A DNA stretch of 41,758 bases from Thermoplasmata archaeon (GCA_020348445.1 CP070751.1:997451-1039208); one strand, 5' to 3'; numbered from the stretch's first letter, positions 18,551 through 27,434 are shown. Numbers and translations: made by a program. Notes: generated by a model from the sequence alone, not told the origin.

Positions 18551-21226
18551 TTAATTCAATTTTCTAGGGGGCTGGACCATGGTTTTACACATTGGACATT
18601 CTATTGGAAGGAAATCCCCCTCGTGCAATATTATGGGATAGCGGCAGTTGGAACAGAATATCTTGGTATCTGAGATTGTTGGTGGGTGGTCCCTTATTTT
18701 TTGTATAATAGGTGCATCCGTCGGTGTTTCCTCTTTAGGGGGGATATCTTCTTCAGATGCATCCTCGATATGGTCCTCTTTCTCAATTTCTTTATCTTCA
18801 ACAATATGACCTTCATCTATTATAGATTCCTCTTCAGCTTTTACTGTTTTAGGGTGTTTTGTATATAATTTCTTCATCACAAGGGTTGTAATTAACATAG
18901 GAATGACTATTACCGCGAATAATATATAATAAAAATAATCCACAAGTGAGAACGGCTTGCTATTTGCGTCCAATGGGTTCGTCCCTGCTTTGTATTCCTG
19001 AAGGTTTGTATATCCGTCATCATCTTTATCTTCTTTCGCGTCTTGATGATTTGTGGAATTCAAACCATATTTTTCTTCCCATTGATCGGGTATACCATCA
19101 TTGTCATCATCCAAGTCAGCATTATTGCCAATTTTATCATTATCGGTGTCAAGCCATTCATTGGGATCATCTGGAAATGCATCAGGATTGTTGCCTCTTG
19201 TATTGTCTCCCCAACCATCACCGTCCCTGTCATCCCATTGTGTTGGGTCATTAGGGAAAGCGTCCTCTACATCTCTGATACCATCCTCATCAGAATCCAG
19301 AATGATAGTAATAAATCCAATATCACATGGCTTAGCAATTTGATTACCTGCTAAATCCCAAATAATCACACGGATTTGGTAATCGCCATCCTTAACGAAA
19401 TTACTATTCGAATTCTTTCCATCCCAAGTTATAAACTGAAACTCTGCTGTGGTATTGCCTTTTAATATCATATCAGTTGTATTATCAAAACCTTGTACCC
19501 CATCTGTATCTATAATCACTTCATAATGTCCCTGCTCATTTGTTGTGAATTCTAAATAGAAGTTATCACGGGGTAGAAGCAAGAAACCGTGTATAATATA
19601 TGGAGATGATATGAAAAACGGGGGTTTAGTATCTGGTGGTATACTTCCAGTGTAAGGTTGCATCAACGGGTAATTATCATACGTATTTGAATCAATCTCA
19701 TAGGGAGTATCCCCTATTCCATCACCATCGTCGTCGCTTCCAGTATAATCACTCCAGTAGTTACCTTCTCCACCATAATCCCATATATTGTTGGTTCCAT
19801 CATCAAATCCTAGTTCTCCTACAGCATCGTTATCAATGAAATTATTATGATAGATAATATTTTCAGATGGTGGGATATCCCCTGTAGAAGCAACTAAACG
19901 AATGTAATAAGTAAAGCTTAATTTATTACAATTTATAAGAGTGTTTTCAGTAATACGATTTTGCTTACATGCTTCTCGAAGATAAATACCTTCAAATTTA
20001 ATAGATGAAATATTATTCCTTGATATATCATTAAAACTAGCATCCCACAACCATATACCAAAATCGCTGTCAATTACAATATTATCAATAATATTAATAT
20101 AATTGCTATTACTAAGAAAAATCCCTTTATGCCATGCACTTTGGATAGAGTTACTAGATATGAAGTTATTGTTAGATTTTTTTAAATAAATACCTGTTAT
20201 ACCTCCAAAAACATCATTATTCGTTAGATTACAGTACGATGATAATTTCATGGAGATTCCCCAACTATTATTCCAAATCTTATTTCCCGTAATTATTATA
20301 TTATCTGAATATGAGATATCTACTCCACCAAGTGTATTGATTATTTCTAGATTTCTAACAGATATATTAGAACAATTGACCAGAATGAGCTCTCCAACGT
20401 GTATACCATCAATATCCATCCAGTGACGACTCACATAATAATACAATGGTTTATTATTTACAATATTGTTATCTGGTATCGTATGTGATGTGTAATGGTA
20501 TAATTGGTCACCACTAATACTTACACCGTCTCTTGTGAAATTATTGTTAATTAGCATATTATTTGACGATTTTCTTAGGCTTACTCCACCAAACTCCCGA
20601 TTGTTTGATATATTATTATTTGTAATAATGTTATTAGAAGACAAATAGACTTCGATCCCTCCTAGGTTGTTTAAAATATCATTATTTGTTATATTATTAT
20701 TAAATGATGAGTAAATGTATATTGCGTGATTATTAAGAAAGAATCGATTATTATAAATCCGACAGAATTTTACGTTATTTAGTTCTAATCCAGCATAGGA
20801 GTATCCTTTAGTTATGTTGAATCCTGTGATATTTACATAATTTGTATTAACATTTATTGTATCTCCATTGCCATCGCCATCAATTATGGTGGTAATCTTA
20901 TTCTCACCTGTCAAATTGATCGTTTTGCTTACCCACAGATTTTCGTAATATGTCCCATTATAAACGTAAACCGTATCTCCATCATTAGCTGCATCTATCG
21001 CATCCCCTATATTTGAATAATCAGCTGGGCCATCATCATCCACCGTGATTGTTGCAGCTTCCGAGTTCTTGGTGGTGAACAAAAGCAACACTATGATTAA
21101 AAACGCAAAAACTCCCAGCCAAATAACGCTTCTTAGGGAAAAATGCTTGCTTTTTACGGTCTTCTGCGGAGTATTACTTTGAAAAATATTGTAGCCTAGA
21201 TTTCTAAATAAATTTATATTCATCAT
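18551..21226 (-). CDS. Beta-helix surface protein with calcium-type repeats and cytoplasmic zinc ribbon
   Basis: 891 residues. Order: charged N-terminus, one hydrophobic helix (about 33-53, signal or anchor); NosD/PbH1-type right-handed beta-helix (about 60-520; PADYSNIGDAIDAANDGDTV, then many N-N-x-I-x-N-N turns); a short GNYWSDYTGSDDDGDGIGDT segment typical at the end of NosD regions; a beta domain (about 540-640); thrombospondin type-3-like D-x-D-x-D-G repeats (about 642-758), probably calcium binding; a transmembrane helix (about 767-787); an acidic tail and a C-terminal zinc ribbon, C-x2-C-x15-C-x2-C. The helix orientation would put the zinc ribbon inside the cell. ATG ATG follows GGGGAAAT, so 21226 or 21223 may be used. 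The role is probably surface structure or sensing; inferred. Confidence 0.85.
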   Translation of the reverse strand: MMNINLFRNLGYNIFQSNTPQKTVKSKHFSLRSVIWLGVFAFLIIVLLLFTTKNSEAATITVDDDGPADYSNIGDAIDAANDGDTVYVYNGTYYENLWVSKTINLTGENKITTIIDGDGNGDTINVNTNYVNITGFNITKGYSYAGLELNNVKFCRIYNNRFFLNNHAIYIYSSFNNNITNNDILNNLGGIEVYLSSNNIITNNNISNNREFGGVSLRKSSNNMLINNNFTRDGVSISGDQLYHYTSHTIPDNNIVNNKPLYYYVSRHWMDIDGIHVGELILVNCSNISVRNLEIINTLGGVDISYSDNIIITGNKIWNNSWGISMKLSSYCNLTNNDVFGGITGIYLKKSNNNFISSNSIQSAWHKGIFLSNSNYINIIDNIVIDSDFGIWLWDASFNDISRNNISSIKFEGIYLREACKQNRITENTLINCNKLSFTYYIRLVASTGDIPPSENIIYHNNFIDNDAVGELGFDDGTNNIWDYGGEGNYWSDYTGSDDDGDGIGDTPYEIDSNTYDNYPLMQPYTGSIPPDTKPPFFISSPYIIHGFLLLPRDNFYLEFTTNEQGHYEVIIDTDGVQGFDNTTDMILKGNTTAEFQFITWDGKNSNSNFVKDGDYQIRVIIWDLAGNQIAKPCDIGFITIILDSDEDGIRDVEDAFPNDPTQWDDRDGDGWGDNTRGNNPDAFPDDPNEWLDTDNDKIGNNADLDDDNDGIPDQWEEKYGLNSTNHQDAKEDKDDDGYTNLQEYKAGTNPLDANSKPFSLVDYFYYILFAVIVIPMLITTLVMKKLYTKHPKTVKAEEESIIDEGHIVEDKEIEKEDHIEDASEEDIPPKEETPTDAPIIQKIRDHPPTISDTKIFCSNCRYPIILHEGDFLPIECPMCKTMVQPPRKLN

Positions 21227-21241
21227 ATTTCCCCGCGATGT

Positions 21242-21257
21242 ATAATCATATGATTAT
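21242..21257. promoter_or_regulatory. Perfect 16-bp palindrome in the leader of the beta-helix gene
   Basis: ATAATCATATGATTAT is a perfect palindrome, 16-31 bases before the start at 21226 and close to where transcription should begin given the TATA box at 21280-21273. A dimeric regulator bound here would block initiation; this is inference. Confidence 0.45.
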
Positions 21258-21272
21258 TTTTCTCCATATAAC

Positions 21273-21311
21273 TATTTAAAGATTACATGGTATTTACCAT
21301 GGAAATACCAT
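21273..21311 (-). promoter_or_regulatory. TATA box with upstream 9-7-9 inverted repeat
   Basis: On the minus strand TTTAAATA (21280-21273) is a good archaeal TATA box. Directly upstream, arms ATGGTATTT (21287-21295) and AAATACCAT (21303-21311) are perfect inverted copies around seven bases. The repeat ends six bases from the TATA box, the usual place for an archaeal activator or a BRE-blocking repressor. The geometry matches the repeat at 15908-15932. Confidence 0.5.
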
Positions 21312-21412
21312 TCGATAACCAACATCTATTGTTTTTGGCTCAATCATCCAAGTATTAATTAAAATACTACCAAATAAACAAATTGGTAAATATCTTTGAC
21401 TAATATTTGTAC

Positions 21413-22657
21413 CTATTCTATTAAAGGCACAGTAACACTCCCATCCATCAAGAACAGCACTTTAGCGTTCTCGCCCTTTTGGGATATCGCAGCATCCACT
21501 GCCTTCTGAATACTTGGACAGGACTTCATAAAGGCTTTCTTTATTTCCCTGTCCTCCACATCAGTTATCGCCCATATCTCACCCTTTTTGGATGCTTCAA
21601 CTATCCTTGCAGCCTTATGATATCCAAGCTTGTAGCCCTTGTCTATGGTATCCAATACCTCCTTGGCATCTGAGGAGCTCGCTAAGAGGTCAAAGAAGAC
21701 CTTGTCTCCAATCCCGTCCCGGCATTTGGACACCAAAATGATTATTCCCCCATCCTTTAAGGCCATCTTTCCATTTTCAATGGCCTTCTGAGATTGATAT
21801 AGATCAACATCCATTGGATAAGGTGCCACAGAAACCACGATGTCCGCTTTTTCTTTTATCTTGACTGCAAAAACCTCGTTCGCCTTTTTAATAGCCGCAT
21901 GGAAGGAATCATAAATGTGGCCGGCTGTGGCTGCATAGATTTTCTGATGCCTGTCAAGCACAGCCATAATTGAAAATATCTCCTTATCTTGGATGGTCTT
22001 AATGGCATCCTCCATGTCCTCGGCAACCGGATTTCCCTCTAAAGCCAAGGGTTGGGCCTCGGGCCTCATGGCGTACCTGTGGTTCTGCTCGATGGTTTTG
22101 TAAGAGGCTATGCCAGGCAAGAAGGATTTCCTTCCACCAGTGTATCCTGCAAAATAATGAGGCTCCACAGAACTTATGATAACGATTTTATGGGCTTCGA
22201 CACCCAATTTATTGACATACATTTCCGTGCCATTCTTTGATTTGCCAATAAAAACCATATCCTCCTCGCGTTTTGCATCGTGAATAAATATTTTATCTCT
22301 AAGAGAATCCAGATGCTCACCAAATATGAACTTGAGCTCTTCCTCTGTGGGTGCCCTATGAATGCCAGTGGCAATTATGAATCTTATGTCTTTATCCTTT
22401 ATCTTATCGTAAAGGATACCCAATATCTTCGAGGTGGGAGTTGGTCTTGTGCCGTCATTTACTATGAAAAGGACATCCTTGGCATCGCTTAAGAATTCCT
22501 CGAAGGATTTTGAGTTTATTGGATTGTCAATTGCATTGAAAATAGTGCTTTGTTCATCCCCGAGTTCAACCTCATTTGGCATAACTATACCTGCCAGGTT
22601 CTGCTCAGGAACTTCCACAGAAATCGATTCTTTGCCGTAAGGAATTTCAAGCTTCAT
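21413..22657 (-). CDS. larA: LarA-family nickel-dependent lactate (2-hydroxy acid) racemase
   Basis: 414 residues, the usual LarA length. In Lactiplantibacillus LarA the nickel-pincer cofactor is held by Lys184 and His200, with His108 and His174 catalytic. All four are present here: His100 (IIATGIHRAPTEEE), His167 and Lys177 (EPHYFAGYTGGRKSFLPG) and His193 (SYKTIEQNHRY), with identical spacing among the last three. It should be a cytoplasmic racemase or epimerase of 2-hydroxy acids. The substrate is open, because the family includes malate, gluconate and other racemases. No larB, larC or larE cofactor genes lie in the window. The start follows AGGTG. It stands alone on the minus strand, divergent from the lipoprotein gene. 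Confidence 0.88.
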   Translation of the reverse strand: MKLEIPYGKESISVEVPEQNLAGIVMPNEVELGDEQSTIFNAIDNPINSKSFEEFLSDAKDVLFIVNDGTRPTPTSKILGILYDKIKDKDIRFIIATGIHRAPTEEELKFIFGEHLDSLRDKIFIHDAKREEDMVFIGKSKNGTEMYVNKLGVEAHKIVIISSVEPHYFAGYTGGRKSFLPGIASYKTIEQNHRYAMRPEAQPLALEGNPVAEDMEDAIKTIQDKEIFSIMAVLDRHQKIYAATAGHIYDSFHAAIKKANEVFAVKIKEKADIVVSVAPYPMDVDLYQSQKAIENGKMALKDGGIIILVSKCRDGIGDKVFFDLLASSSDAKEVLDTIDKGYKLGYHKAARIVEASKKGEIWAITDVEDREIKKAFMKSCPSIQKAVDAAISQKGENAKVLFLMDGSVTVPLIE

Positions 22658-22776
22658 GTTATCGACACCTGAACCTACGTTGGACGATATTTAGTTTATG
22701 GTTGCAGTATGTCCTCTTTTGAATATAAAAAAGGGATCAGCCCTATTTCCACAGCAAATATGGACTTTCATGCAAA

Positions 22777-22790
22777 AATCTAAATAGATT
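22777..22790. promoter_or_regulatory. Probable promoter with small palindrome, DUF4097 gene
   Basis: AATCTA-AA-TAGATT is an inverted repeat with an AT-rich TATA-like centre, 30 bases before the TTG at 22820. It could be the TATA box and an overlapping regulator site. Confidence 0.35.
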
Positions 22791-22819
22791 CAAATCGTTT
22801 TTCAATAAGAGGGATTTCC

Positions 22820-23641
22820 TTGGTTAGAAAATATTACGTGGCAATATTGGTATTAGCTGTTCTTATCATCAGTGCATTATCCGGATGCTTTGAAGAAGAG
22901 GGCGATACTGTAACCAAGTCTGTTAAAGGAGAATATTTCGCCGATGAAAATACCCATTTAAAGGTCTACAATGTCAATGGAAAGGTCATAGTCAGTGGAT
23001 ATGACGGCGGGAATGTTACTCTGGATGCGCAAAAGAAAGTCCCTAGAAAACATAAAAGTGAACTTAATGAGGTTGAAATCAACGTTACCGAGGGTACCAA
23101 CGAGATAAAAATAAAAACAATAGTGGAGGACATTCATGCAAATCACGTCACTGTAAACATGGAAATTATGGTCCCATACTATGTGATTGTGGACACTGTA
23201 CAGAATACAAATGGAGATATTGAGATTTCTGACACACTGGGAAACACCTCAGTGGGAAATACAAATGGAAACATAATCATAAATGACGTAAGTGGGTATG
23301 TTTCGGCAAATTCAGCCAATGGCGTAGTCGAGGTTAGAGGAACCACAGGAATCGGTTCTGTGGGAACAACAAACGGCAATATCTATGTCCAGATATTTGA
23401 TATAAACTTCGATGTAGATATCACATCAACCAATGGAAATATTGATGTATATATACTTACCTCGATGCAGGTAAGCATTGAATTGAGGACAACCAATGGG
23501 AAAATATCGGTAAAGGATGTTCCATTAACTTATACCAAAGAAGAAGATACACACAAAATTGGGGATTTGGGAAGTGGTGGATTTAAGATAAATATAGTGA
23601 CGTCCAATGGGAACGTCAATCTTAATAAATTAAGTGCTTAA
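22820..23641 (+). CDS. DUF4097-type beta-strand repeat lipoprotein
   Basis: 273 residues with a lipoprotein signal peptide: MVRKYYVAILVLAVLIISAL followed by SGC, so Cys about 23 is probably lipidated. The mature part consists of short beta repeats with the recurring words T-N-G-x-I and S-N-G-N-V (NTNGDIEISD, NTNGNIIIND, TTNGNIYVQ, STNGNIDVYI, TTNGKISVKD), the mark of the DUF4097 single-stranded beta-solenoid. It is expected outside the cell, attached to the membrane. The start codon is TTG after AGAGGGA. The function of DUF4097 proteins is poorly known; some lie with stress regulators and membrane proteins. Confidence 0.82.
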   Translation: MVRKYYVAILVLAVLIISALSGCFEEEGDTVTKSVKGEYFADENTHLKVYNVNGKVIVSGYDGGNVTLDAQKKVPRKHKSELNEVEINVTEGTNEIKIKTIVEDIHANHVTVNMEIMVPYYVIVDTVQNTNGDIEISDTLGNTSVGNTNGNIIINDVSGYVSANSANGVVEVRGTTGIGSVGTTNGNIYVQIFDINFDVDITSTNGNIDVYILTSMQVSIELRTTNGKISVKDVPLTYTKEEDTHKIGDLGSGGFKINIVTSNGNVNLNKLSA

Positions 23642-23816
23642 TCTCAGATTTTATTTTGTAAAAGAGCCGAGGATGGGCATTTGGCTTCCTAATAAGGAAT
23701 AATCAATAAACCAGTCTTTACACCAATATAGGAATTAGGGAAAGTGAATAATGCCTTTTACCAAAAAAATATTACAATATGATTTGATATCCTGCTATGG
23801 AGGATAAGGGAAACCA

Positions 23817-24947
23817 ATGAAAAGGAAAAAAGATAAACCTGTTCTCGAAGGTCGAGAAAAATACGACAGGAGGCTATTAATTTTCTTTTCCTTTTGGCTT
23901 CTTTTAGGTTTCTTGGTCAGTATAGCAGATGGATTCATATCTGGGAGAGAAAGTATAAGATCCCTAATCCCTGCTCTTATAAGCAGTTTTTCTACGGCAT
24001 TCTTCTTTTCGGGATTCCTTGCTTTTAAGTATCACCGCAAAAGGGGAATAATCCCCATGAAAAGGATCTTGAAATGGTTTGCATTGATTTCATTGGTTAT
24101 CGGTTTGGTGTTTGCCGCGGTGATATTCTGGTACGCCACACAGACGACGATCTTGGATGATCAATCTCTTGAATTGAGTGGAATCGAAATGATCGGAATG
24201 TTCATCGTTTTGTGTTTAATGGGGTTCATTGGGGGTTTTATCGTCCTCCTTGGTGCCATGATCCTGGGCTTTGGTATGATCGGAGTCATGTCTGCACTTA
24301 TTAGGAGCAAAACCCCTGAGCTCTTAGTTGAAATCAAAAAAATTACCCCAAACATATCGGAATCAATGAAAAAGACGGATAAGAAAACATATAGAGGATA
24401 TGCCTGGCTTGGATGGATATTCATTATCCCTTACGTTCTTGACACCAGTACTTTAACCATAAACCATGATGAATCTCATAAGCAGATCCCGTGGACAGTC
24501 TTTAAAAAAGCCATGGTGTGGCAGATACTTTTCGGTAATATTGTGGTGATATATATCAGCTTCAATCCCTTCCTTTTGGAACTCATGAACATGCAGGCGC
24601 TGTTTTCCATAGCCTCAAATGTAACCTTGTTTATCCCAATACTCGTTCTTCCATGGTTCATCTATTATAAGCTAGATGTAAAAATTAAAGGACCTGTTCG
24701 GGATTTCAGGCTGTATGATGGTATCAAGGCCCGCATGTTCCAGACCCTTGTGGCATTTGGCACAATCCTTCTTCTAATTCGGCTTGCTTTAAAAAATCCA
24801 CAATTTCAAGATTTTGCATGGGGGTTCTTAGGGTATTTCATGTTTTTTGTTGGGGGAGTCTTCATTTTCACATTCGTATACTTCAATTATTTCAATGATG
24901 ACCTAGCTATAGATATCGCCACGAAATTCGAAAAGATCAAGGATTAG
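23817..24947 (+). CDS. Polytopic membrane protein of unknown function
   Basis: 376 residues with about eight hydrophobic helices (about 22-42, 55-70, 85-108, 122-160 as two, 196-212, 235-285 as two or three, 305-322, 332-352) and basic loops. It begins with a K/R-rich cytoplasmic N-terminus, MKRKKDKP. No catalytic motif is seen and I do not recognise the family. ATG follows GGAGG at 23799-23803. The next gene also encodes a membrane protein 110 bases later; a shared transcript is possible but not shown. Confidence 0.7.
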   Translation: MKRKKDKPVLEGREKYDRRLLIFFSFWLLLGFLVSIADGFISGRESIRSLIPALISSFSTAFFFSGFLAFKYHRKRGIIPMKRILKWFALISLVIGLVFAAVIFWYATQTTILDDQSLELSGIEMIGMFIVLCLMGFIGGFIVLLGAMILGFGMIGVMSALIRSKTPELLVEIKKITPNISESMKKTDKKTYRGYAWLGWIFIIPYVLDTSTLTINHDESHKQIPWTVFKKAMVWQILFGNIVVIYISFNPFLLELMNMQALFSIASNVTLFIPILVLPWFIYYKLDVKIKGPVRDFRLYDGIKARMFQTLVAFGTILLLIRLALKNPQFQDFAWGFLGYFMFFVGGVFIFTFVYFNYFNDDLAIDIATKFEKIKD

Positions 24948-25057
24948 GTGTCGGTGAACGACGATTTATCACCTTTTACAAGAATTTTAAACATGCTGAA
25001 AAAACAAAACATTAAAATGAACGTGCCTTATTAACTCCACTTAGGTGTGTTGAATTT

Positions 25058-25771
25058 ATGTGGACATTTGGACATTGTTGTCTTGGGTATATTATTAGTA
25101 GGCCGATGTTTGGAAATAAGCCCTTAAAACCCATTTCCCTGCTTTCGATCTTTTTAATGGCTAATGTTCTAGATAGCGCTCATATTTATACAATCAGACA
25201 ATTGATGCATAGTTTGATTTTCTTTTTTCCATTTACAATTATGGTCCTTTTGGTCATCTATAAAATCAATATAATCAGAAGATATGAAATCATTCCCCTA
25301 TTCGTTGTCGCTTTGACGCATATTATTGCTGATATATTTTTTGGCGGCTTTGCTCTTCTTGCGCCCATTAGCTATCAAGAGGTGGGAATTTTTGCATGGG
25401 GGAGTTATTTTAATATGTCTGTGGAGATCGTACTATTTGCCATCATGATGGTGGTATTGATTTATACAGGGGATCTCAGGAAGTTGGGAGAGGTATCTTT
25501 TCTGAAAAAGAAAGAAAGAAGAGGTCAGAGAATATTTCAAAACTTCGTCCTTGTCATATTTATCCTGGTTACCCTTGGTCAAATAGGGACTGTGATATAT
25601 CTCGATTTTTTACAAGGACCGAATTTTTATAATGAGCTTGTATACAACGATAAAAGTATGTGGTATATCTCGTTTTTATTTATGGTGGTCCAGATAATTT
25701 TCCTTTTCATTCTCCTTAAATGGGCCCGAGATAGGTTCAAAAAACCAAGATCAATGGTATCAAATTCGTGA
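25058..25771 (+). CDS. YdjM-like membrane-bound metal-dependent hydrolase (putative)
   Basis: 237 residues with about six hydrophobic helices. Conserved-looking polar residues sit within or beside helices: His6, D-x-x-H (LDSAH, about 39-42), MHS at about 52 and THIIAD (about 92-98) followed by FFGGFALLAP. This pattern of D/H residues with H-x-x-x-D and a downstream GP motif resembles the YdjM/DUF457 family of membrane-bound metal-dependent hydrolases. Catalysis is unproven and the substrate unknown. A TATA-like box is not clear, and the start ATG has only a weak upstream G-rich site. Confidence 0.6.
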   Translation: MWTFGHCCLGYIISRPMFGNKPLKPISLLSIFLMANVLDSAHIYTIRQLMHSLIFFFPFTIMVLLVIYKINIIRRYEIIPLFVVALTHIIADIFFGGFALLAPISYQEVGIFAWGSYFNMSVEIVLFAIMMVVLIYTGDLRKLGEVSFLKKKERRGQRIFQNFVLVIFILVTLGQIGTVIYLDFLQGPNFYNELVYNDKSMWYISFLFMVVQIIFLFILLKWARDRFKKPRSMVSNS

Positions 25772-25801
25772 TGCTTGGATTATGATAACGAATGAGCACT
25801 T

Positions 25802-25816
25802 TCTTGGATTTCAAGA
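25802..25816. terminator. Small hairpin between convergent genes
   Basis: TCTTG-GATTT-CAAGA can form a five-base-pair hairpin in the 55-base gap between two converging genes. The stem is weak and no long T-run follows, so terminator function is only possible. Confidence 0.25.
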
Positions 25817-25826
25817 TAGAAGAAAA

Positions 25827-26522
25827 TTATGATTGAGTGTCAAATCGTTTAATTATGCTCTCATCGATTTGCTCGCCTAATTCCTCTGTTAATTTTTTTA
25901 GCTCTCCTCTTTGAACAAGTTTCACTCCAATTATTGCTATTACGATTCCGGCTATGGTATCAACGAGCAAATCCTTCATTGTATCCTGCAGTCCCCATTG
26001 CTCATGCGTTCCAAACAATAAATCGGTTCCCCACTCAAAAAACTCCCATACCACGCCCATGGCCATTGCAAATATCACAACTAGAAATGCCATGGCATAA
26101 AGGTCCATATGTAAACCATCCCAGTGTTCATGCAAAATATAAATAATTATAAATGCTAAAAAACCCACGAGAATCGATGCAACAAAGTGGGTGATTGTAT
26201 CATACCCAGGGATTATGCCGTACAAGTTAAAAATGACCCCCCCCACATGTAAAAATATGACAATTGAAATCATCAAATCAAGTACCCAAGGTAAAGTGAT
26301 ATTAAAATCATGTTTAAGAATAGTGGGTATAAAACCGAGTAATATGGCAAAACCGCATCCAATTACCCATAACCAGTCCTTCCTCCAAATGGATATTATG
26401 AGAAATATAATCAATAATATTCTTAGAACGTATGATGCTACAAAATTTTTATCATATACATTATATTTTATTATTTTCTGTGGTGTTTCTTTCAATTTCT
26501 GCTGCGAATCTTTTAAATTCAT
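25827..26522 (-). CDS. DUF2238 (YjdF-like) integral membrane protein
   Basis: 231 residues with about six transmembrane helices. The family signature is visible: YDTITHFVAS, ILHEHW, WEFFEWGTDLLFG and QDTMKDLLVDTIAGIVIAIIG, giving conserved D, H, W-E-x-x-E and D-T-x-x-D residues near the membrane face. The function of DUF2238 is unknown; the conserved acidic and histidine residues suggest metal binding. ATG at 26522 follows AGGGGGAA. The last 30 residues form a charged cytoplasmic helix. It is preceded by about 210 bases without a gene. Confidence 0.82.
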   Translation of the reverse strand: MNLKDSQQKLKETPQKIIKYNVYDKNFVASYVLRILLIIFLIISIWRKDWLWVIGCGFAILLGFIPTILKHDFNITLPWVLDLMISIVIFLHVGGVIFNLYGIIPGYDTITHFVASILVGFLAFIIIYILHEHWDGLHMDLYAMAFLVVIFAMAMGVVWEFFEWGTDLLFGTHEQWGLQDTMKDLLVDTIAGIVIAIIGVKLVQRGELKKLTEELGEQIDESIIKRFDTQS

Positions 26523-26734
26523 TGACGGTTCCCCCTGCGATGTAAATTTAGTTGTGTTATTTATATTTTGTCTTGGAGAGATTTTGTTATTACTTCCGAT
26601 TTAATCTTCTTTAAGTGGACACCAAGATGAACCTTATTCGTATCTCAGCGCATCTCAACTGGCGACTTTCGTTTTTTTCAAACAAGGGTGTGGTAAAAGT
26701 GTAGTATAGGGCTCACTATACTCCAATTCTTTGT
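26523..26734. other. Gene-free gap with inverted repeat
   Basis: Between the DUF2238 start and the oxidoreductase remnant I see an AT-rich promoter candidate for DUF2238 near 26555-26570. There is also an inverted repeat, AGTATAG (26703-26709) and CTATACT (26716-26722). On the minus strand this hairpin follows the remnant's stop and is itself followed by ACACTTTT, so it may end DUF998 transcription. No other coding sequence was found. Confidence 0.4.
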
Positions 26735-26834
26735 TCATACTATTTTTATTACAATTTTCCCTTTTGAATGACCTTCCTCGTAATGCCTATGAGCAACAGC
26801 AATTTGACTCAACTGATAAGTTTTATCAATTATT
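26735..26834 (-). pseudogene. C-terminal remnant of an MDR-family (quinone oxidoreductase-like) dehydrogenase
   Basis: On the minus strand a short open frame reads IIDKTYQLSQIAVAHRHYEE then GHSKGKIVIKIV and stops at 26737-26735. This is the characteristic C-terminus of zinc-independent medium-chain dehydrogenases (compare [20 protein letters not shown] in the intact gene at 39947). Only about 33 codons remain. The frame is closed by a TGA just upstream and overlaps the last codons of the DUF998 gene in another frame, so the rest of the gene is gone and its end now abuts DUF998. It is a decayed gene left by a deletion or rearrangement. Confidence 0.65.
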
Positions 26835-27434
26835 CAGAAATACCATCAGAGCAAGAACAAAGTAGTATAGCTGATAAGGGGTGACTCCAAATCTTTCGAG
26901 TAATCCCCTGTACTTACTTTTGATGAAGATACCTGCGATAATAATAAGAATTAACGAAGATAAGGCTGAAATGAGTGAATATATGGCAAAAACATTCCAT
27001 TGTGCAACATCCTTCAATCGAAACCAAAGTGCTACCATCCCACCAATTGTCAATATTCCCGATGCCATCACAAGAATTAGATGCATTTTTCCTCTGTAGG
27101 TTACAATTTCACCACCCTCATCAAGAGGGAAAAAGAAAGCAACGAGCATTCCTAAAAAAGAGCTGATTATAAATAAAACAGGTCCTACAATTGATCCTCC
27201 TTCATCATTTATGCCCTCATGCAATCCCAGGTAAAATAGGAACAATAGGACACTTGATACAATTATGAATGATTGCATTAGCCGCTTGTTTGGGGCACCC
27301 ACTGCAAATAACGAGCTAATATCATCTCGAATATGGCTATAATCCGATTGTATTTTACCGCCAAGAATCCACATTGCAGTATATACGATTGGACTTACCA
27401 TTCCGCAGATCGCCAGGATTTGAAAAATATTCAT
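26826..27434 (-). CDS. DUF998 integral membrane protein
   Basis: 202 residues with six hydrophobic helices. DUF998 features: an early helix with P and Y (MVSPIVYTAMWILGG), a loop HIRDDISSLFAVGAPNKRLM, a helix ending in FFPLDEGGE and the KMHLILVMASGI helix. The function is unknown. A GTG at 27443 lies three codons upstream in frame (MDIMNIF) and could be the start; ATG at 27434 is chosen because the site GTGGAT lies just before it, though neither ribosome site is strong. A TATA-like AAATATTTATGG (minus strand, about 27484-27495) precedes it. Its 3' end overlaps the oxidoreductase remnant. Confidence 0.75.
   Translation of the reverse strand: MNIFQILAICGMVSPIVYTAMWILGGKIQSDYSHIRDDISSLFAVGAPNKRLMQSFIIVSSVLLFLFYLGLHEGINDEGGSIVGPVLFIISSFLGMLVAFFFPLDEGGEIVTYRGKMHLILVMASGILTIGGMVALWFRLKDVAQWNVFAIYSLISALSSLILIIIAGIFIKSKYRGLLERFGVTPYQLYYFVLALMVFLNN

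Noticed and set aside
23686..23699. TTCCT-AATA-AGGAA small inverted repeat
   Set aside because: The arms are only five bases and it is not placed near a TATA box or a start; it is probably chance.
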